Below are positions 24,934 through 37,487 of a stretch of DNA of 64,000 bases, piece after piece (within the stretch, counting starts at the first letter, position 1; every line of letters begins with the position of its first letter). The notes under the pieces were generated by a model. The model worked only from the letters and a program-made list of their open reading frames with translations. It made no database searches and was not told the origin of the DNA. The stretch lies in NCBI GenBank assembly GCA_036674765.1, contig JARVKI010000049.1, positions 62,001 to 126,000 on the forward strand, read 5' to 3'. A program made the translations under genes and the position numbers. This DNA comes from Seiridium cupressi (taxonomy: Eukaryota > Ascomycota > Sordariomycetes > Amphisphaeriales > Sporocadaceae).

Positions 24934-26501
24934 GTATCTTGGAGCCCAATAGATATTTAAAATCCTGATGCTGTCGGTAGTTGGTGGGCGCCGGCAAACA
25001 TTGGATTGTGTGTAAGTCCCGGCAGGCAGCCTGGCAAGGGACTAGATTGATGCTGGGCATTCGAAAGTGGATCAGTATAGTTACTCAACATTCTTGATGC
25101 AAACAAAATACCCCGTTGGAGGGGAAAAAATCCACCAAAGCCATGATGAAGAACAATCTTGTTTGCTCTTGGCAGGAACATTAATGGAGATCATAAACCA
25201 CGTCCAGGGAAAACCACGGAACTATCGACCAATGAGGCAGTGATAGCTGACGACTGCAGAGTCCATGATCTGGGGTACAGCTCGGACGAGCCTTGTCTAA
25301 AGTCGTTATTGTGAAGAATGCAGACCGTCTTGGCGGCTCAGACTGGGGGTGGGCAGACTAGAGTCATGTCAAGTCTGCCAATCGTTACTGTTTGTATCCA
25401 TTCGGAGCTAGGTCGCTGACGGATCGAGTGATCAACATGAGATGTGCCATTGTAGCCCCGGTGTATAGAGTGACAACATGAAGGGGGAATGGGGGCTCCT
25501 CAATTTGCTCCTTTTCGTGAACCACACTGTCGGTTCTGGGCTCTAAATGGTGGAGAAACTTGAGAGACGTCGTTGGCCACAGCCGCTGATGTGGATAGAC
25601 GCAACCGAACCCCAGACTTGGAGACAACCTGAGACTGCCAAGCGCAATCAGCCGCTTGGCGGCCATATTTCAGCCTTTCAGCGGCGGCAAAGCCCCAGGA
25701 CGGAGGCCCATGTCAATCTGACATATATTAGGTCAGTCGTCACGCTGCGAGGTGCGCACACCCTGGCAAAGCAGCGCAGTGCGGCTCAAAAGTCATGTTG
25801 GCACCACGCATGAAGTTGGGTACATGTCCAGGACTCTTGTTGGTGGCGTCGAATTTCTCCGACGACCTTGCAGCTCTCTGCCGGCAGATGCTCCTGGCTT
25901 CCAGGACATCGCATCTGCAGGCGGTCCTTTCCAGGTCACATCGTGGCTCGTATCGAACGCTGGTGATGAGATCTGAGGTAGTAGATCTGCTTGGGTTATA
26001 TTGAACCCCTTTCGGGAATAGAGTGCTCTTGGTTACACAAAAAGGCACCGTGGCCATGTGTAGCATAGCATGATAGCTTACTATACAGTGTAGCACCGAA
26101 CTTGAGTGTGTGCAGGACTGGCGGCTGCTATCACTGGAGCTGGGGAATTGGCGCTAAATCACTACATTACTGTATGTGTGTAGTATACGTCCGCCGCAAT
26201 CCACTTTCATCCACTTTCGTCCACTTTCATCCATGGAGGTTTGATGACTGAAGGTACAGTAGCTCCATAGAATTTCTATCTAGCGTAGAGTAACAAGAGC
26301 TTCGCCGAGCTGACTGCTCTCTACGCTCTCTGTTTCTACCTGGTTTCCTTGTCGGCTTTTTATGCCCCGACAGCTCTATCTTTTCTCTATACCCGGAATC
26401 GTCAACTCCTGGTAGTAGTAATACACGCTAAACGGAACTTTCTACCATGCCATTCCGTTGCCGAACAAGCACATGGCGGCTTCTGCCTGCTTCCTTCTCG
26501 G
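24934..26501. other. Intergenic region, no gene seen
   Basis: About 1.6 kb between the pectate lyase promoter and the 3' end of the NADH dehydrogenase gene. ORFs present are short and unconvincing. Apart from the small tandem repeat at 26,201 I see nothing. Confidence 0.55.
26201..26233 (+). repeat. Three-copy 10-bp tandem repeat
   Basis: CCACTTTCAT occurs three times head to tail (the second copy has one change, CCACTTTCGT), followed by a partial copy. Confidence 0.85.
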
Positions 26502-28285
26502 CTAGAACCTCGAGATATCCCGGCCGAAGGCCCATGAGATACACCAGTATATTGGCACCATTATCTTGTTCCGAATGCTCATGCTCTTCGTTAAGTACGC
26601 CGTCCGCCAGAGAACCCAAGCTGCCCACCCTTTAATTTCGTCATTACTACTTTGGTGAATCGCCTTCCAGTTTCCAAGGTAAGTCATGGTACCCCAGTTG
26701 CGGAACTTGAACTCCGGTGCATTCGCATTGCCTTTGTTGAATCGCTTTGCCAGGTAAGTCGCCTTTTGGCTGGCCACCTGTGCTGTTGCCGGCAACGCCT
26801 GTCCCTCGATGACTGCGCAGTCGCCAATTGCGTAGACATCGGGAAGCACACTGGCTGGGGTCTCTTGGTCGGGCTTGGAGTCGGCGGGCGTTACACTGAC
26901 ATGCAGATGTCGATCGGTCAGAATGCTGCCGGTCTTGGGGTCTTTGTGCAGTTTGACCTCCACAGCAGATTTGGCTTCGCCCAAGACTGCCGAATTAGGC
27001 GGAAATATTTTCTGCTCCAATTTTTGCACCAGAGGGTTCTGCATGAGACCGGTGCTCCAAACGACGATACCCGCGCTGACCTCGTCATCGCCATACTCCT
27101 GAATCTTGAGCTTCAAACAGCCCTCGGTCTCGTCATCAGGTCGAATTCCAGTGAGATGATGTTGGGTCTTCACTTGAATGCCTTCCCGCCGAAACACGTT
27201 CATTGCATAGTTGGCAAGTGTTTGATCGAACATAGGTAGGACCTTCGGCGCAACGTCGTAAACAGTAATGGAAACAAATTCCATGATAGCTGGATAGAGC
27301 TTTTTCAGGTCATCCTGAATCAAATCGTGAAGCTCGGCTGCGAACTCGATGCCCGTTGGACCACCACCAACGACTGCGAAATCTACAACCAATATGAGCT
27401 AACAATTTTCAACCGCAGATGAATGGCGCGGAGTTTCTTAACTCTCAAGGCAGCATTTCCGCCCCGAGGGAATTTGAAAGGAGAGAGAAAGAGAAAGAGG
27501 GGGGAACGAGAACGAAAGTAGGGGGCGACTCACGAAGTAGCTTATTTCTCTCTGCATCCGTTGTCGTGGGCAATGCTGCTTTTTCAAAGCACTGCAAAAC
27601 TCTGAGGCGGATCTTTCTTGCATCACCTACATCTCGGAGGAAGTTGGCGTGCTCCTTGACACCCTCGATCCCAAAAGTCTGACTGTAGGATCCTACGGCT
27701 ATAACCAGCTTGTCGTATGGGACATCGAACAATGCGCCTTTTTTGCCCTGTAGTTCTGAAGGCTTCAATGGCGACATATGTGTCCGTGATGCCAGATCAT
27801 CGGAAGTATTCGCCTCGACCCGGATGACTTTTTTAGAGAAGTCAACATCATCAGCCCATCCCTGGTGAAAATGGTCCAACTCAAGTCTCCTGACAGACTC
27901 GAGCGTGGCGCGAAATTCAAGTGTTCCGACTGACGTGCCTGCAAGTAAGGGCGTAAAGACGAAATATGAACGAGGGGATATCATAATCCGCTCGTACTTC
28001 TTCGGGTCCAGCGTGCGTGCAAATCCATATCCTGCCCAACCGGAACCCAGTATAACGACACGTTCTCTCTTATCTTCAAGATCGTAAGAAAACGCGTTCG
28101 TGTTTTTGTTTTGGCGAGGGTGAGGACTTACTACTGTGGCTGGAACTTAGGCTTGCAAACCGTATGGAAGCTGCAGCAACTCCGGAGAGCCCTGATGCTT
28201 TGTTGGATGGTCGTACCAGAGTTGCTCCGGGACGATGGAGACATCGTCCCGCTTGGACGAGAGGCTGTCTACGGATCGGTGGCAT
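26502..28285 (-). CDS. Type II (alternative) NADH dehydrogenase, mitochondrial
   Basis: NDH-2 is a rotenone-insensitive, single-subunit flavoenzyme that passes electrons from NADH to ubiquinone at the mitochondrial inner membrane without pumping protons. Three exons, 28285-28132, 28073-27534 and 27382-26502, give 524 aa. The basic leader (MPPIRRQPLVQAGRCLHRPG) fits mitochondrial import. The first Rossmann motif is VVILGSGWAGYGFAR (FAD). The second, spanning the second intron, is LLHFAVVGGGPTGIEFAAEL (NADH), and the canonical H before FAV is restored by splicing. A DVYAIGDCAV block and the family-typical end WAFGRDISRF are present. No EF-hand insert is visible. Whether it faces the matrix or the intermembrane space cannot be told from the sequence. 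Confidence 0.93.
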
Positions 28286-28983
28286 CGTTGATGAGTGGGG
28301 CAGTGTCACTTGTTGCCGAAGAATTTGTTCCTAGTGAAGCAAGAGCATGGCCACCAGACTATAACAATTGAAGATTGGAGAAGACGCCGGATTGATACCA
28401 AATCCGAGAAATGACTAAGACGATAATGGGACGGAGCGCTCCATTTTCGTTGATGGATAGCAATCTTGGCATGGACCAATGGGTGAGACCGCCTAGCTGG
28501 ATCGCCTCGTTCTACGTCTTGCCGCCATGTGCTCTACGTCAAAGTGATCTGGGACCACGGCAAAAGACGCTTTTGGACTTTAAAGCCCACCACAATCAAA
28601 CATATGTAAGACTATCAGCAATTCGCAGCAGTCTTCACTAGCCTCACTGGGAGTGGGAAAAATCGCATTAGCATTTATTATTGTTGCAGCATTAGATTTG
28701 ACGTGTTTCAAGGTGAAGAATTGATGGGATCATGTAATGCACGTAAAAACATGTGAAGCTGGGGGTGAGGTGTTGATGACTCAAACGAGATCATTCCGCA
28801 GCTGCCGGCAGAGCCGCATTAGTGTGACTGACTAAACTATAGCGCCGACCACACTGATAAGATAAGCGGCCCCTTTGGGCCCGAACCCAACTAAGGTTTT
28901 CATTTGGCTGTGGTGCGCTGCATCAGATGCGCCTTCATGCCGCGTTTCAATTCGGCCGTGAGATATCGCCAGCTGCAAACAAA
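28286..28983. promoter_or_regulatory. Shared upstream region of the NDH-2 and MPP-alpha genes
   Basis: 698 bp between two divergent starts, both for mitochondrial proteins. Co-regulation is possible but no shared motif was identified by eye. Confidence 0.4.
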
Positions 28984-30824
28984 ATGTTCCGCGCAAGCTC
29001 CTCCAGAGCTTTGACGAGGAGTCTGGCCTCCTCAGCCAGACTTCAAGCCTCATTTGTAAAAAGTTCCCCAGTCCGGCTATCAGCGCGGACGCTGGCCTCC
29101 GTCGCTGTCCCATCGCCAAAGGTAATGCAACACCCGCATCAGCATCGCTCGGACGATTACGACTGCCGGATTCAGTAGCTGACTTCCAAACACAGGAGCC
29201 GACCGAACTGGATAATATTTCAACACTACCAAATGGCGTCCGAGTCGCATCCGAGGCCCTGCCGGGATCCTTCTCTGGCGTTGGAGTCTACATAGAATCC
29301 GGCTCGCGATTTGAGAACTCCTACCTCAGCGGTATCAGCCACATCGTTGACCGATTGGCTTTTGGCTCGACAAACAAGCGGACGGGTGAGCAGATGCAGG
29401 AGACGGTCGAGTCGCTGGGTGGAAATATCCAGTGCGTGTCCAGTAGAGAATCCATGATGTACCAAGCAGCCACCTTCAACTCCGCTGTTCCGATCGCGAC
29501 TGAACTGCTAGCCGAAACGATACGGAATCCCCAGATCACCGAGGAAGAGGTTGCTCAGGAATTAGCAACTGCTGAATACGAAATTACGGAGATCTGGAAG
29601 AAGCCTGAGCTTATCCTCCCCGAACTTGTGCACATGGCTGCCTTCAAGGACAACACGCTCGGAAACCCGTTACTGTGTCCCGCGGAGAGAATACCGGAAA
29701 TCAACAAGTCGGTCGTAGAAGCCTATAGGAACGCATTCTACAGGCCTGAACGGACCGTGGTTGCCTTTGCTGGAGTACCCCACGCAGAAGCAGTACAATT
29801 GGCCACACAGTTCTTTGGTGATATGAAGGGGTCTGGACGGCCAGCAATCTCGCGGACTGGCTCGGAAACGTCAGTCGACTCGGTATCATCAACAGCGTCT
29901 GAAGCCTCGACTGAGAGCTCATACTCGTCAAGCACATCTACCTCCGCCGCCTCTGCCTCCTCACAACAACCGAGCATATTATCAAAGATACCGCTCTTCA
30001 AGAATCTCTCCACTTCGGCTTCCAGTAACGCATCTGTGCTCGATTCAAGCAAGCTCTGCCCCTCACAGCAAGAACTGATGGCTCCTGCGCAATATACTGG
30101 CGGCTTCGTCTCGCTCCCCTCTCAACCACCTTCATATAACCCTATGCAGCCCGTTTTCACACATATTCACCTTGCCTTCGAAGGTCTACCGATTGCTTCA
30201 GACGACATCTATGCTCTAGCTACACTCAACACCTTGCTCGGCGGTGGAGGATCGTTTTCGGCAGGAGGACCAGGAAAGGGCATGTATTCGCGTTTATATA
30301 CCAACGTTCTCAACCAACATGCCTGGGTCGAATCCTGCATAGCCTTCAACCACTCATATACCGACTCTGGTCTTTTCGGCATCTCAGCAATGTGTATTCC
30401 AGGGAGGACCCAAGCCATGCTGGATGTCATGTGTCAAGAACTGCGGGCGCTGACTCTGGAAACGGGCTTTGCCGCGCTTGGGCAGGTCGAAGTCAGCCGT
30501 GCGAAGAACCAGCTGCGATCTAGTCTACTCATGAACCTCGAAAGCCGAATGGTCGAGCTTGAGGACCTCGGCAGGCAAGTCCAGGTTCATGGCCGTAAGG
30601 TGCCTGTCCATGAAATGTGTCGCAAAATCGAGAATCTCACAGTGGAGGATCTTCGCCGCGTCGCCCGAGAGGTTACCGGCGGTCTCGTCCAAAATCCAGG
30701 ACAAGGCAGTGGCCATCCTACTGTCGTACTGCAGGAGGCACAAAATCCTGGATCCTCGGCCAAGTCGATGAGCTGGGAAGAAATACAGGATAGAATCTAT
30801 AGGTGGGGTCTTGGTAGAAGGTGA
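28984..30824 (+). CDS. mas2: Mitochondrial processing peptidase alpha subunit
   Basis: MPP cleaves presequences from imported proteins in the matrix. The alpha subunit binds substrate and the beta subunit carries the zinc. Two exons, 28984-29121 and 29196-30824, give 588 aa. Exon 1 is the presequence (MFRASSSRALTRSLASSARL). The M16 core starts at LDNISTLPNGVRVASE. The beta-type HxxEH site is degenerate here (HIVDR at 95-99), as expected for alpha. The flexible Gly-rich loop is near 394-408 (LGGGGSFSAGGPGKGMYSRL). A Ser/Thr-rich low-complexity insert occupies about 259-333, between the first domain and the GGFVSLPSQP linker region. The C-terminal M16 domain is complete. Confidence 0.95.
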
Positions 30825-31636
30825 TCAGACGGATGTTCGACCATAGAAAACCTTGACAGGCGCACACATTCTGCGCCGTGTACGATATGGCAGATCATCT
30901 GTACACATTATCGCAACGTCCCATCACATGTACAACAGATACATACCCACTAATGAATATACGGGTCTGTAGATTATGGAATCAATGAAACTGTGTAGCA
31001 TAGCTAAGGGACCACCTTGTCTGTCTTGGAGCGGATCATGCGAGATTCTTATAGGCTCCAAACGAAAATGGAGTGTGAAGCCGGTAATATGACTGCAGAC
31101 TTGGGAGTGGCTCCGTAAGGCCAGTCTATCATGGTGGGTTGCCAAGCCGGGTCTGCTGTTGTCTGTAGGTATTGCCAAGTGGTGACCGTTTGTACCGTAA
31201 GCTTGAGAAAGATTTGAATAAGGCAGTAATGGCATCGGATCAAACCAAATGTGTGTAATCGGGGCCATATGCGTATGGACCTCCTTTGGACGACCCGTGA
31301 CCTGGTGACATGGGACGAGTCTTCATCATTGGCTATGAGAAATAACTTAGGAATTCAAGCTGGCTCATCTGCCTGTAGGAAGCTTGCGATATCGCGCGCT
31401 ATGAGGTAGAGACTCTCAAAGCTGATTTGTTGCGACGCGGCGCCTGCCCACGTACTTTGGTAATTGGTGCCACAGTGCCTGGCAAAGAATGATTATACGA
31501 GCTCCAGGGTCACTAACGAATCGGATAATCCGTACACGCCTGGCAATGTATCAAACGTTATACAGGTTGATGGGAGGGCCGAGGAAGGTACGGGAACAGG
31601 CCAGGTACCGATTGCGTTGCTCGGCATAAAGACGGC
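30825..31636. other. Intergenic region, no gene seen
   Basis: About 0.8 kb with the MPP-alpha 3' UTR and the upstream region of the next gene. Nothing else supported. Confidence 0.55.
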
Positions 31637-32449
31637 ATGTCAAGTGCAATCTTCCAAACCACAAACTCGGCGTCAACCTCAACCATGGGCCCAGAGACAT
31701 TGCGACGATCTAATCCCATGGACATGGCTGATCCGAAGACATGGCCTCCTGGTGCCATGTTCACATTCAATTTCTCCCACGCTATCTCGACGATTTACAA
31801 GAGTCTTGATCCAGGTTTCGTCGACACAAAGTGGTTGCCAACACTGCAAAAACTTTGCCAGACCTGGACAGTCGCCTCGGACCCATTCACTTCCGACAAA
31901 CAGTCACTCTTGTTCATCCAGCTTGTTTACCTGGATGAACTCTGGAAAATCTTGTGTACGTTGTACTGCCATCTAGCATGTTCGAGTCTCAGGCTGACTG
32001 TTGAAAGTTGGCATCGCTGGACCTGAGTCCCCTTGGCTCTCAATGCGCAACACCGTACAGCAACGAGGTTTGAACGGCGACAATGATCGCATGCTGGCCG
32101 CCCCCAGTTTCTTTGCCGATGCCATCAAGTTCACGGCATCGGACCACCTAATAACATTTCTTGGACGAGGCATGCGCCTACACAATGAACCCATCGCTAT
32201 GTCATCTATCGCAGAGATTTCCCCCCACCATCCGGGCGCAGGCCCTTCTAGCATCATGCATACTCATTCGGTGAGGACATTCATTCTTAAATGATGTAGG
32301 TATACTGCTTCTGACAGCGATAGAAAAAGGCGGACGAGCTCAGCGACATCTACAGCGACAATGAGGGCAAGCACGGTCAGGACTATCAATTCAAGACGGA
32401 GCCACCCAGTGCCAAGAGACAACGACGAGCAAAGAACCCATTTTCTTGA
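31637..32449 (+). CDS. Protein of unknown function, probably nuclear
   Basis: Three exons, 31637-31955, 32008-32270 and 32324-32449, join in phase to 235 aa. The introns are 52 and 53 bp, with donors GTACGT and GTGAGG and CTGAC branch sites. The protein has no signal peptide. Residues about 30-120 look globular, with several Trp and Leu (FNFSHAISTIYKSLDPGF; QLVYLDELWKILF). The C-terminus is acidic and then basic, ending PPSAKRQRRAKNPFS, which resembles a nuclear localisation signal. I do not recognise a domain. The agreement of three exons in phase with good branch points argues for a real gene. Confidence 0.68.
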
Positions 32450-32480
32450 AAGCGCTCTGGTATAATGATTCAGCAGTTCT

Positions 32481-32993
32481 ATGAACCACGACATCGAAAA
32501 ATGGAACATGCGTCCAGGCATTAGATACCATGACCCGCCAACTCTGCTATGTGAGTACTCCAACCAGTTGCATTCACTTTCTCTGAACTCCAGCTGATCT
32601 ACTTCGTATAACTTCTAGGGCAATAGTAGTCATTTTCGAGGATTTTCCAGCTGAAGATTTCTGCACACGCATTGGAGGAATTTGCAAGGGTGATGGGAAT
32701 AGATCTGGTTTGCCGGTTAAAGATAGTAATGGAAGATGGTTCTCAAAATTCCCCTCCCCAAAATTCCACCTGGTCTTACCCTAGAGGCGTACTTGAGTGG
32801 CTCCAACCTTTCTCAACAGCTAAATGGAAGACATATACCACAAGTCCCATACTTCCCATCTCACGCTTATCGATATTTGCCAGAAGTAGCATATCATTGC
32901 TATCTTCGGATTTTGGATGGCATTCTCTTTGCGGTAGTAGATGCCCAGGCTTCAGCGCAGCAAGCTGACCAAGTCCTATTTCCGCTATACTAA
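32481..32993 (+). pseudogene. Possible small gene or frameshifted relic
   Basis: ATG 32481 opens a 70-nt exon ending at a perfect donor (GTGAGT at 32551). An acceptor at 32626 would continue in phase for about 50 codons to a stop at 32784. From about 32,737 another frame is open and protein-like (PPGLTLEAYLSGSN to QVLFPLY) until 32993. The two frames overlap where both read a Lys-Phe/Ile-Pro repeat (AAAATTCCCC, then CCAAAATTCC). A one-base frameshift near 32,745-32,765 would explain the pattern. No family recognised. Confidence 0.35.
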
Positions 32994-35932
32994 AGCGTTG
33001 GCTAGGAGAATCGGTGCTCAATCGGCTCAATTTGCGCCGTTCTCCTATTGAAGGATGACATATCCAGCATTGAGTTAATCAACCGTCAGCTACTAGCTGC
33101 GATGTGTTCAGTGGCGCCCCATACAGAGACAAGGGCTTGTCAAGTTGTCTTCATATTCCAATGTGAATAACAATTGCCGTAGCCAAAGACGCGCAAATCA
33201 TCGTGTCATTCATGCTAGAACTGATGTGCGAGGATGCCTGGGCAGCGACAGCCGCACGGCAAGCTTGCGCATATTGTAGACGACTGAACGAAGCTGCTGT
33301 AACGGAATGGATTGTAAAGAACGAGGGGTTTTTTTTTTTTTTTTTTTTTGGATATAGCGAGCTAGAACGAGCCAGGATGACAGCAATTAGGGGTTTTTTT
33401 TAAATTTTTTTTATGTATAACCTCACTTTCGAAACACGATACTCTCGCGCGGCGTTCCGAGCATACTGCTCCGAAAATATAGGAACTAGATCAACGCCCG
33501 ATTGTCTATGATCATGGCTGACCGCGTAAGCTCTCGGAATGTAAAAAAACATAATATGCTGGCCGTAGCTCCTGCTATCGAGTGGAGTAGGACGCAGACT
33601 ACTGGCCTTACCTACCAGCCTTACCTACCTACACTGTAGTCATGTAGATTAAAGACCGGGACAGAACCTTCCGGAGACGTGTTTGCTCGCCATTGACAAG
33701 CGACAGTGGATAGCCGTTTGTGGAGACCATGAAATACTCATAGGAGAATTGGCTTCAGAAATTTGTCTTGCAGATCTAAATCTTTCAACATGTGGACTGT
33801 GCCGTCCTCGTCGCCCGAATCCAGGCCCAAGTTGGCCAGGCTTCAAGAGGGATAGAAGCACCAGACACTGTGATACACATTAGCAAGAAACCCGCACGGT
33901 TCGGGCAACTCATTCTCCTCCGCCCGGCGAGCCCGACAGATGGGATGCCGCAGAGTATAATAATACATGGTGTGCAACGGAAGGGCGAAAATGGAAGGGA
34001 CGCGTCGCGTCAACCTAGTGCTCTCTGACGGCGATGGGCATGAGAGCTGACGCGTCCAGTTCTGGGGAGCGGAGTTGCACGAACATGGCCCAGCATGCCG
34101 AGGGATTCCTATTTCGGCACTAGAACGAGGCGCATAGGGCTGCGAGGCTGAAAATTGCGCGCATCTTGAGTAACATTTGCTGGACCTCATCGTCATGATG
34201 CGGCGATGGGTGCAGACCATCAAACTCTTAGAACAGAGAAGGAGTGAGTCTTCCATCGGTTGAGTAGCAAGTCAAGTTGTGGAATGATGGAGCACGGAAA
34301 ATGCAGAATCTGCAACGGGCCCATAAAGGTACGGCAGAGCAGATTACATGACCTTACTTGCACTTTTTAGTGATTAGATAGAACAAACACCTTGTCACGC
34401 ACCATCTTCTACAATACACAGCCCGAGTGACCTTGATGCCGGTTCTCGGCGCATAGCAGAAAGCTTGTTCCATGATTCGCCTCCACTCCAACGGGTAAAA
34501 GTTGTACCAGGGTGAAGGTTTTGGATTTGGTCCAAGTCAGCGCTTCGCCCTCGAGTAATGTAGACACTACAATATACCGGGTCTACCTAGGTAACTTCTC
34601 ATGCTCCCAGGTTTAAGTGCTTGTGCTACCTGCTAGTCGACAAGTTACACACTTAGTTTCTACTTGACCACGCTTCAGAGACAGGCATACGCTATACATG
34701 TATTCACGGAACCCTTTTCATCATCTACATTTGACATTCTAGCGAGTGAAGCGACACTTGCGATCAAACAAGGAGGCGTACATAAAGGAAGTTTCCAGTA
34801 ATTCTGATCCAAGCAGGCAAATGGCACCGATCAGGTGAACTCCCTTTCCATTGTCGCTCCTTTGTGGAAATCTTCAAATTGGACTTGGACCCCGACGGTC
34901 CTGAGCGCTTACCTACCTATATTTGGCTGATTTGCCGTCGCGGTCAACGACATACTCCATAGACCCTTTTGTAATCCGATTCGCCTCTTGACCACCTGCC
35001 AGGTTGATCTTGCTTTGCATGCTCTGTTTTTGGCGGAGAAGACACCAACACAGGACTCTAACCCGGATTCTGTTGATACAGATATCCAATCGAACGATAA
35101 ATGGTCATGGCACTACGGCCCCGTTGTGGCATGGCTACTACAGTAAGTAGTACTGAAACATGATGCACGATCTTGCTGTCCGCCCCTGAACCCACCCGCC
35201 TCAGTCATGTGTTCCTAATCTGTGTACTTGTCAAGTTCGCATTGTTGTAACGAATCAAGACATCGCTTGGAAAGTGAAATCTAGTTCTTGATCATGATTA
35301 TCTAGGATACGTACAGCAGTCGATGCATCGTGGATTTGATGCGAATACTCCCATGGAGACCTCTCATTGGCTAGCGGCTCCCAGATTACGGCCGGTGCTC
35401 CAATGAGCCGCCAGGTGTATAAACTTCCTACCCTGGCAGCTAGTCACAACGTGTATAGACTGTCGATCCGGACCATAGATAAGGCTGAGTGGGTGTCGAG
35501 GTAGCCCATGCACGCATTCCATACCACATATTTCTAATTCTTGTATCATTCGAGCTAGGGACGACAAAAGTCGAATTCAAAGTCCAGATGCCGGACGAGC
35601 CGAGCTGTCGTCGAATCATTATGCCACAGCTACCTGCATCCCAAACTTGGGAGAAAGTGTAGGGCGGGACGAAACTGTCGTCCGACGAGCGTCAATGCTA
35701 TCAGACGATCTTTCTTGGTGCCATTCCGGGAATAGCAGAAACAAAGTCGCTGTTCTGTGGCCAAGGCGGCTATGGACGATCCGCCAAGGAGGTGAAAGCG
35801 GGCCGTAAAAGCGGCTCTTCATGTCAGAACACCGAATGCAGCCCACAATTCTCGCGACAGCACGAGTTGCAGAACGCTATAGGCCCGATCAGACATGTGC
35901 ATTCGTCTTGACAGCAGTTGAATTTGCATCGA
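32994..35932. other. Gene-poor region, no gene seen
   Basis: About 2.9 kb with only short overlapping ORFs. It contains T runs and stretches of mixed composition, and no splice-connected coding frame was found on either strand. Confidence 0.5.
33329..33349 (+). repeat. Poly-T tract
   Basis: Twenty-one consecutive T. A second T-rich tract with a short AAA break lies at about 33,394-33,411. This could be the trace of an oligo(A)-tailed retroposition on the minus strand or simple slippage. Confidence 0.85.
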
Positions 35933-35938
35933 TATATA
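35933..35938 (+). promoter_or_regulatory. TATA box of the GEgh16-like gene
   Basis: TATATA about 200 bp before ATG 36140, followed by a pyrimidine-rich leader (about 35,985-36,120). Layout fits a regulated secreted-protein gene. Confidence 0.5.
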
Positions 35939-36139
35939 GATCCCACGATGGTGTGCTGACCACAATGTGATTTATGCTTGATTTCCGCTCGTCATTCTTT
36001 CTTTCGCTTCTTCTCATACCATCAGCAGGCCTGTTCCGTTCGATTCTTGGTCTTTTCTATTATTTTCTCGACGTTTTGACTCTATTCCTTTTTTATTCCC
36101 AGCTCTTCCTTCTTTTTATATTCGGATAAAAAAACCATC

Positions 36140-37487
36140 ATGTTCTCGATTCGGCAGGCCGTTGTTGTATCAGCCCTGTTGGCTATGGCCAACGGGCAAA
36201 ACATCATCAGCGCTCAGGGGACCAAGAACGGCAACACAAGTCAAGCCCTGCAAGGTAGGTTGCGAGTCCTGAACTGCATAGTTTAATGAAATCTTTTGAC
36301 TAACAGGATTTCTACCAACAGTTGACTTGACTGATCCCAACGATATGAACATCATTAAAACATCGGAGATCTCGTCAAACATAGTGAACCAGTGCGGTCG
36401 GACCGTCAACGGAGGTAATATCGACGTTGGTGCCAAGACTGAGGATGCTCTCGCGAGCGGCAAGGTGACTCAGGTCACCAAAGGTAGCGACGTGACGGTG
36501 ACGATGAGCGCGAACAGCACGATGGCGAGTGGATCGTACACATGCGATCTTGATCCCCAAGGCAAGTAAGTACAAAAAGATTTGCTGGACATTCATTTCT
36601 TCTTCGAATATTTAAAAGGTACCTGCTTGGGTGTATCATTTCGCTCAGAGGATGCCGGACACTGAAAGCCGATCGATCCTACATCAAACGAAAGGTTTCA
36701 TTGATTATCATATCAGGAGAAGAAAGCCGAAAGCTAACATGTTTCTTGCGTTAGTGTACAGGGTGCCACGGGACAGACCGCACTTCAGAGCACTCAGAAA
36801 ACCGCCAAGAGTAGCAAGAATGGCAACAAAAATAACAACAGAAGGCTCGTTGTTAGGCAATCGGTGGTAGCAAGAGCAAACAAGGCTACCGGTAGCAATA
36901 CGATGACACTGACCGTCACGATGCCCGACGATCTGGCTTGCATCGGTGGTAAGTAGATATCAATCCAGGTCCCGGAACGGAGACGTCGCATGGTTCCGAT
37001 TCGGTTCTATGGTCAGTGCTGACATGTTACCTCATCAGCCTCCCAAGGCAACGTATGCACTGTCCGGTGCATTAACGACCAGGAGGTCGGTGGATGTTTC
37101 GCGGTTCAGCAAACTGACACCACGCCCCTGGATGGCAACAACAGCCCCGACAACATCAGCACGTCTCAGGCCGCCGATGCCATCACTAAGCAGATTGCCC
37201 AGAACAAGCAGGATCTTCCGACGGCCGAGAAAGCCATCGCCGACGTTGATGCTGATGCGCTCACTGACGAGGGCAAGCAGAATGCCGCCGTGGTTGCGGC
37301 TATCATTTCTGCTGACCCTGCCACAAGCTCCCAGACTGCGACGTCCAATTCAAACTCGGGCAAGAAGAACAAGGGCAATAATGCCGGGACGCAAGGGAAA
37401 ACCGGAGGCGGCGGCAATAATAAGAGAAGTACTTCAGGTTCCAGATGGGCAAAGAGACGTTCCTATGAAGTTCTCACCGAAGAGTGA
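36140..37487 (+). CDS. Secreted GEgh16/Gas1-like protein
   Basis: Members of the GEgh16 family (Blumeria gEgh16; Magnaporthe Gas1/Mas3) are secreted proteins expressed during infection-structure formation; their biochemical role is unclear. Four exons, 36140-36254, 36322-36565, 36755-36948 and 37039-37487, give 333 aa. A signal peptide (MFSIRQAVVVSALLAMANG) precedes the core. Typical strings are NIIKTSEI, NQCGRTVNGGNIDVG, VTQVTKGSDVTVT, YTCDLDPQGN, TVTMPDDLACIGAS and GNVCTVRCIN with GGCFAVQQTD. Paired cysteines are conserved in this fold. Two regions look added: a Lys/Asn-rich insert with NNNRR in exon 3, and a long Gly/Asn/Lys-rich C-terminus with dibasic sites. The family name comes from memory of its motifs and a profile search would settle it. 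Confidence 0.8.
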
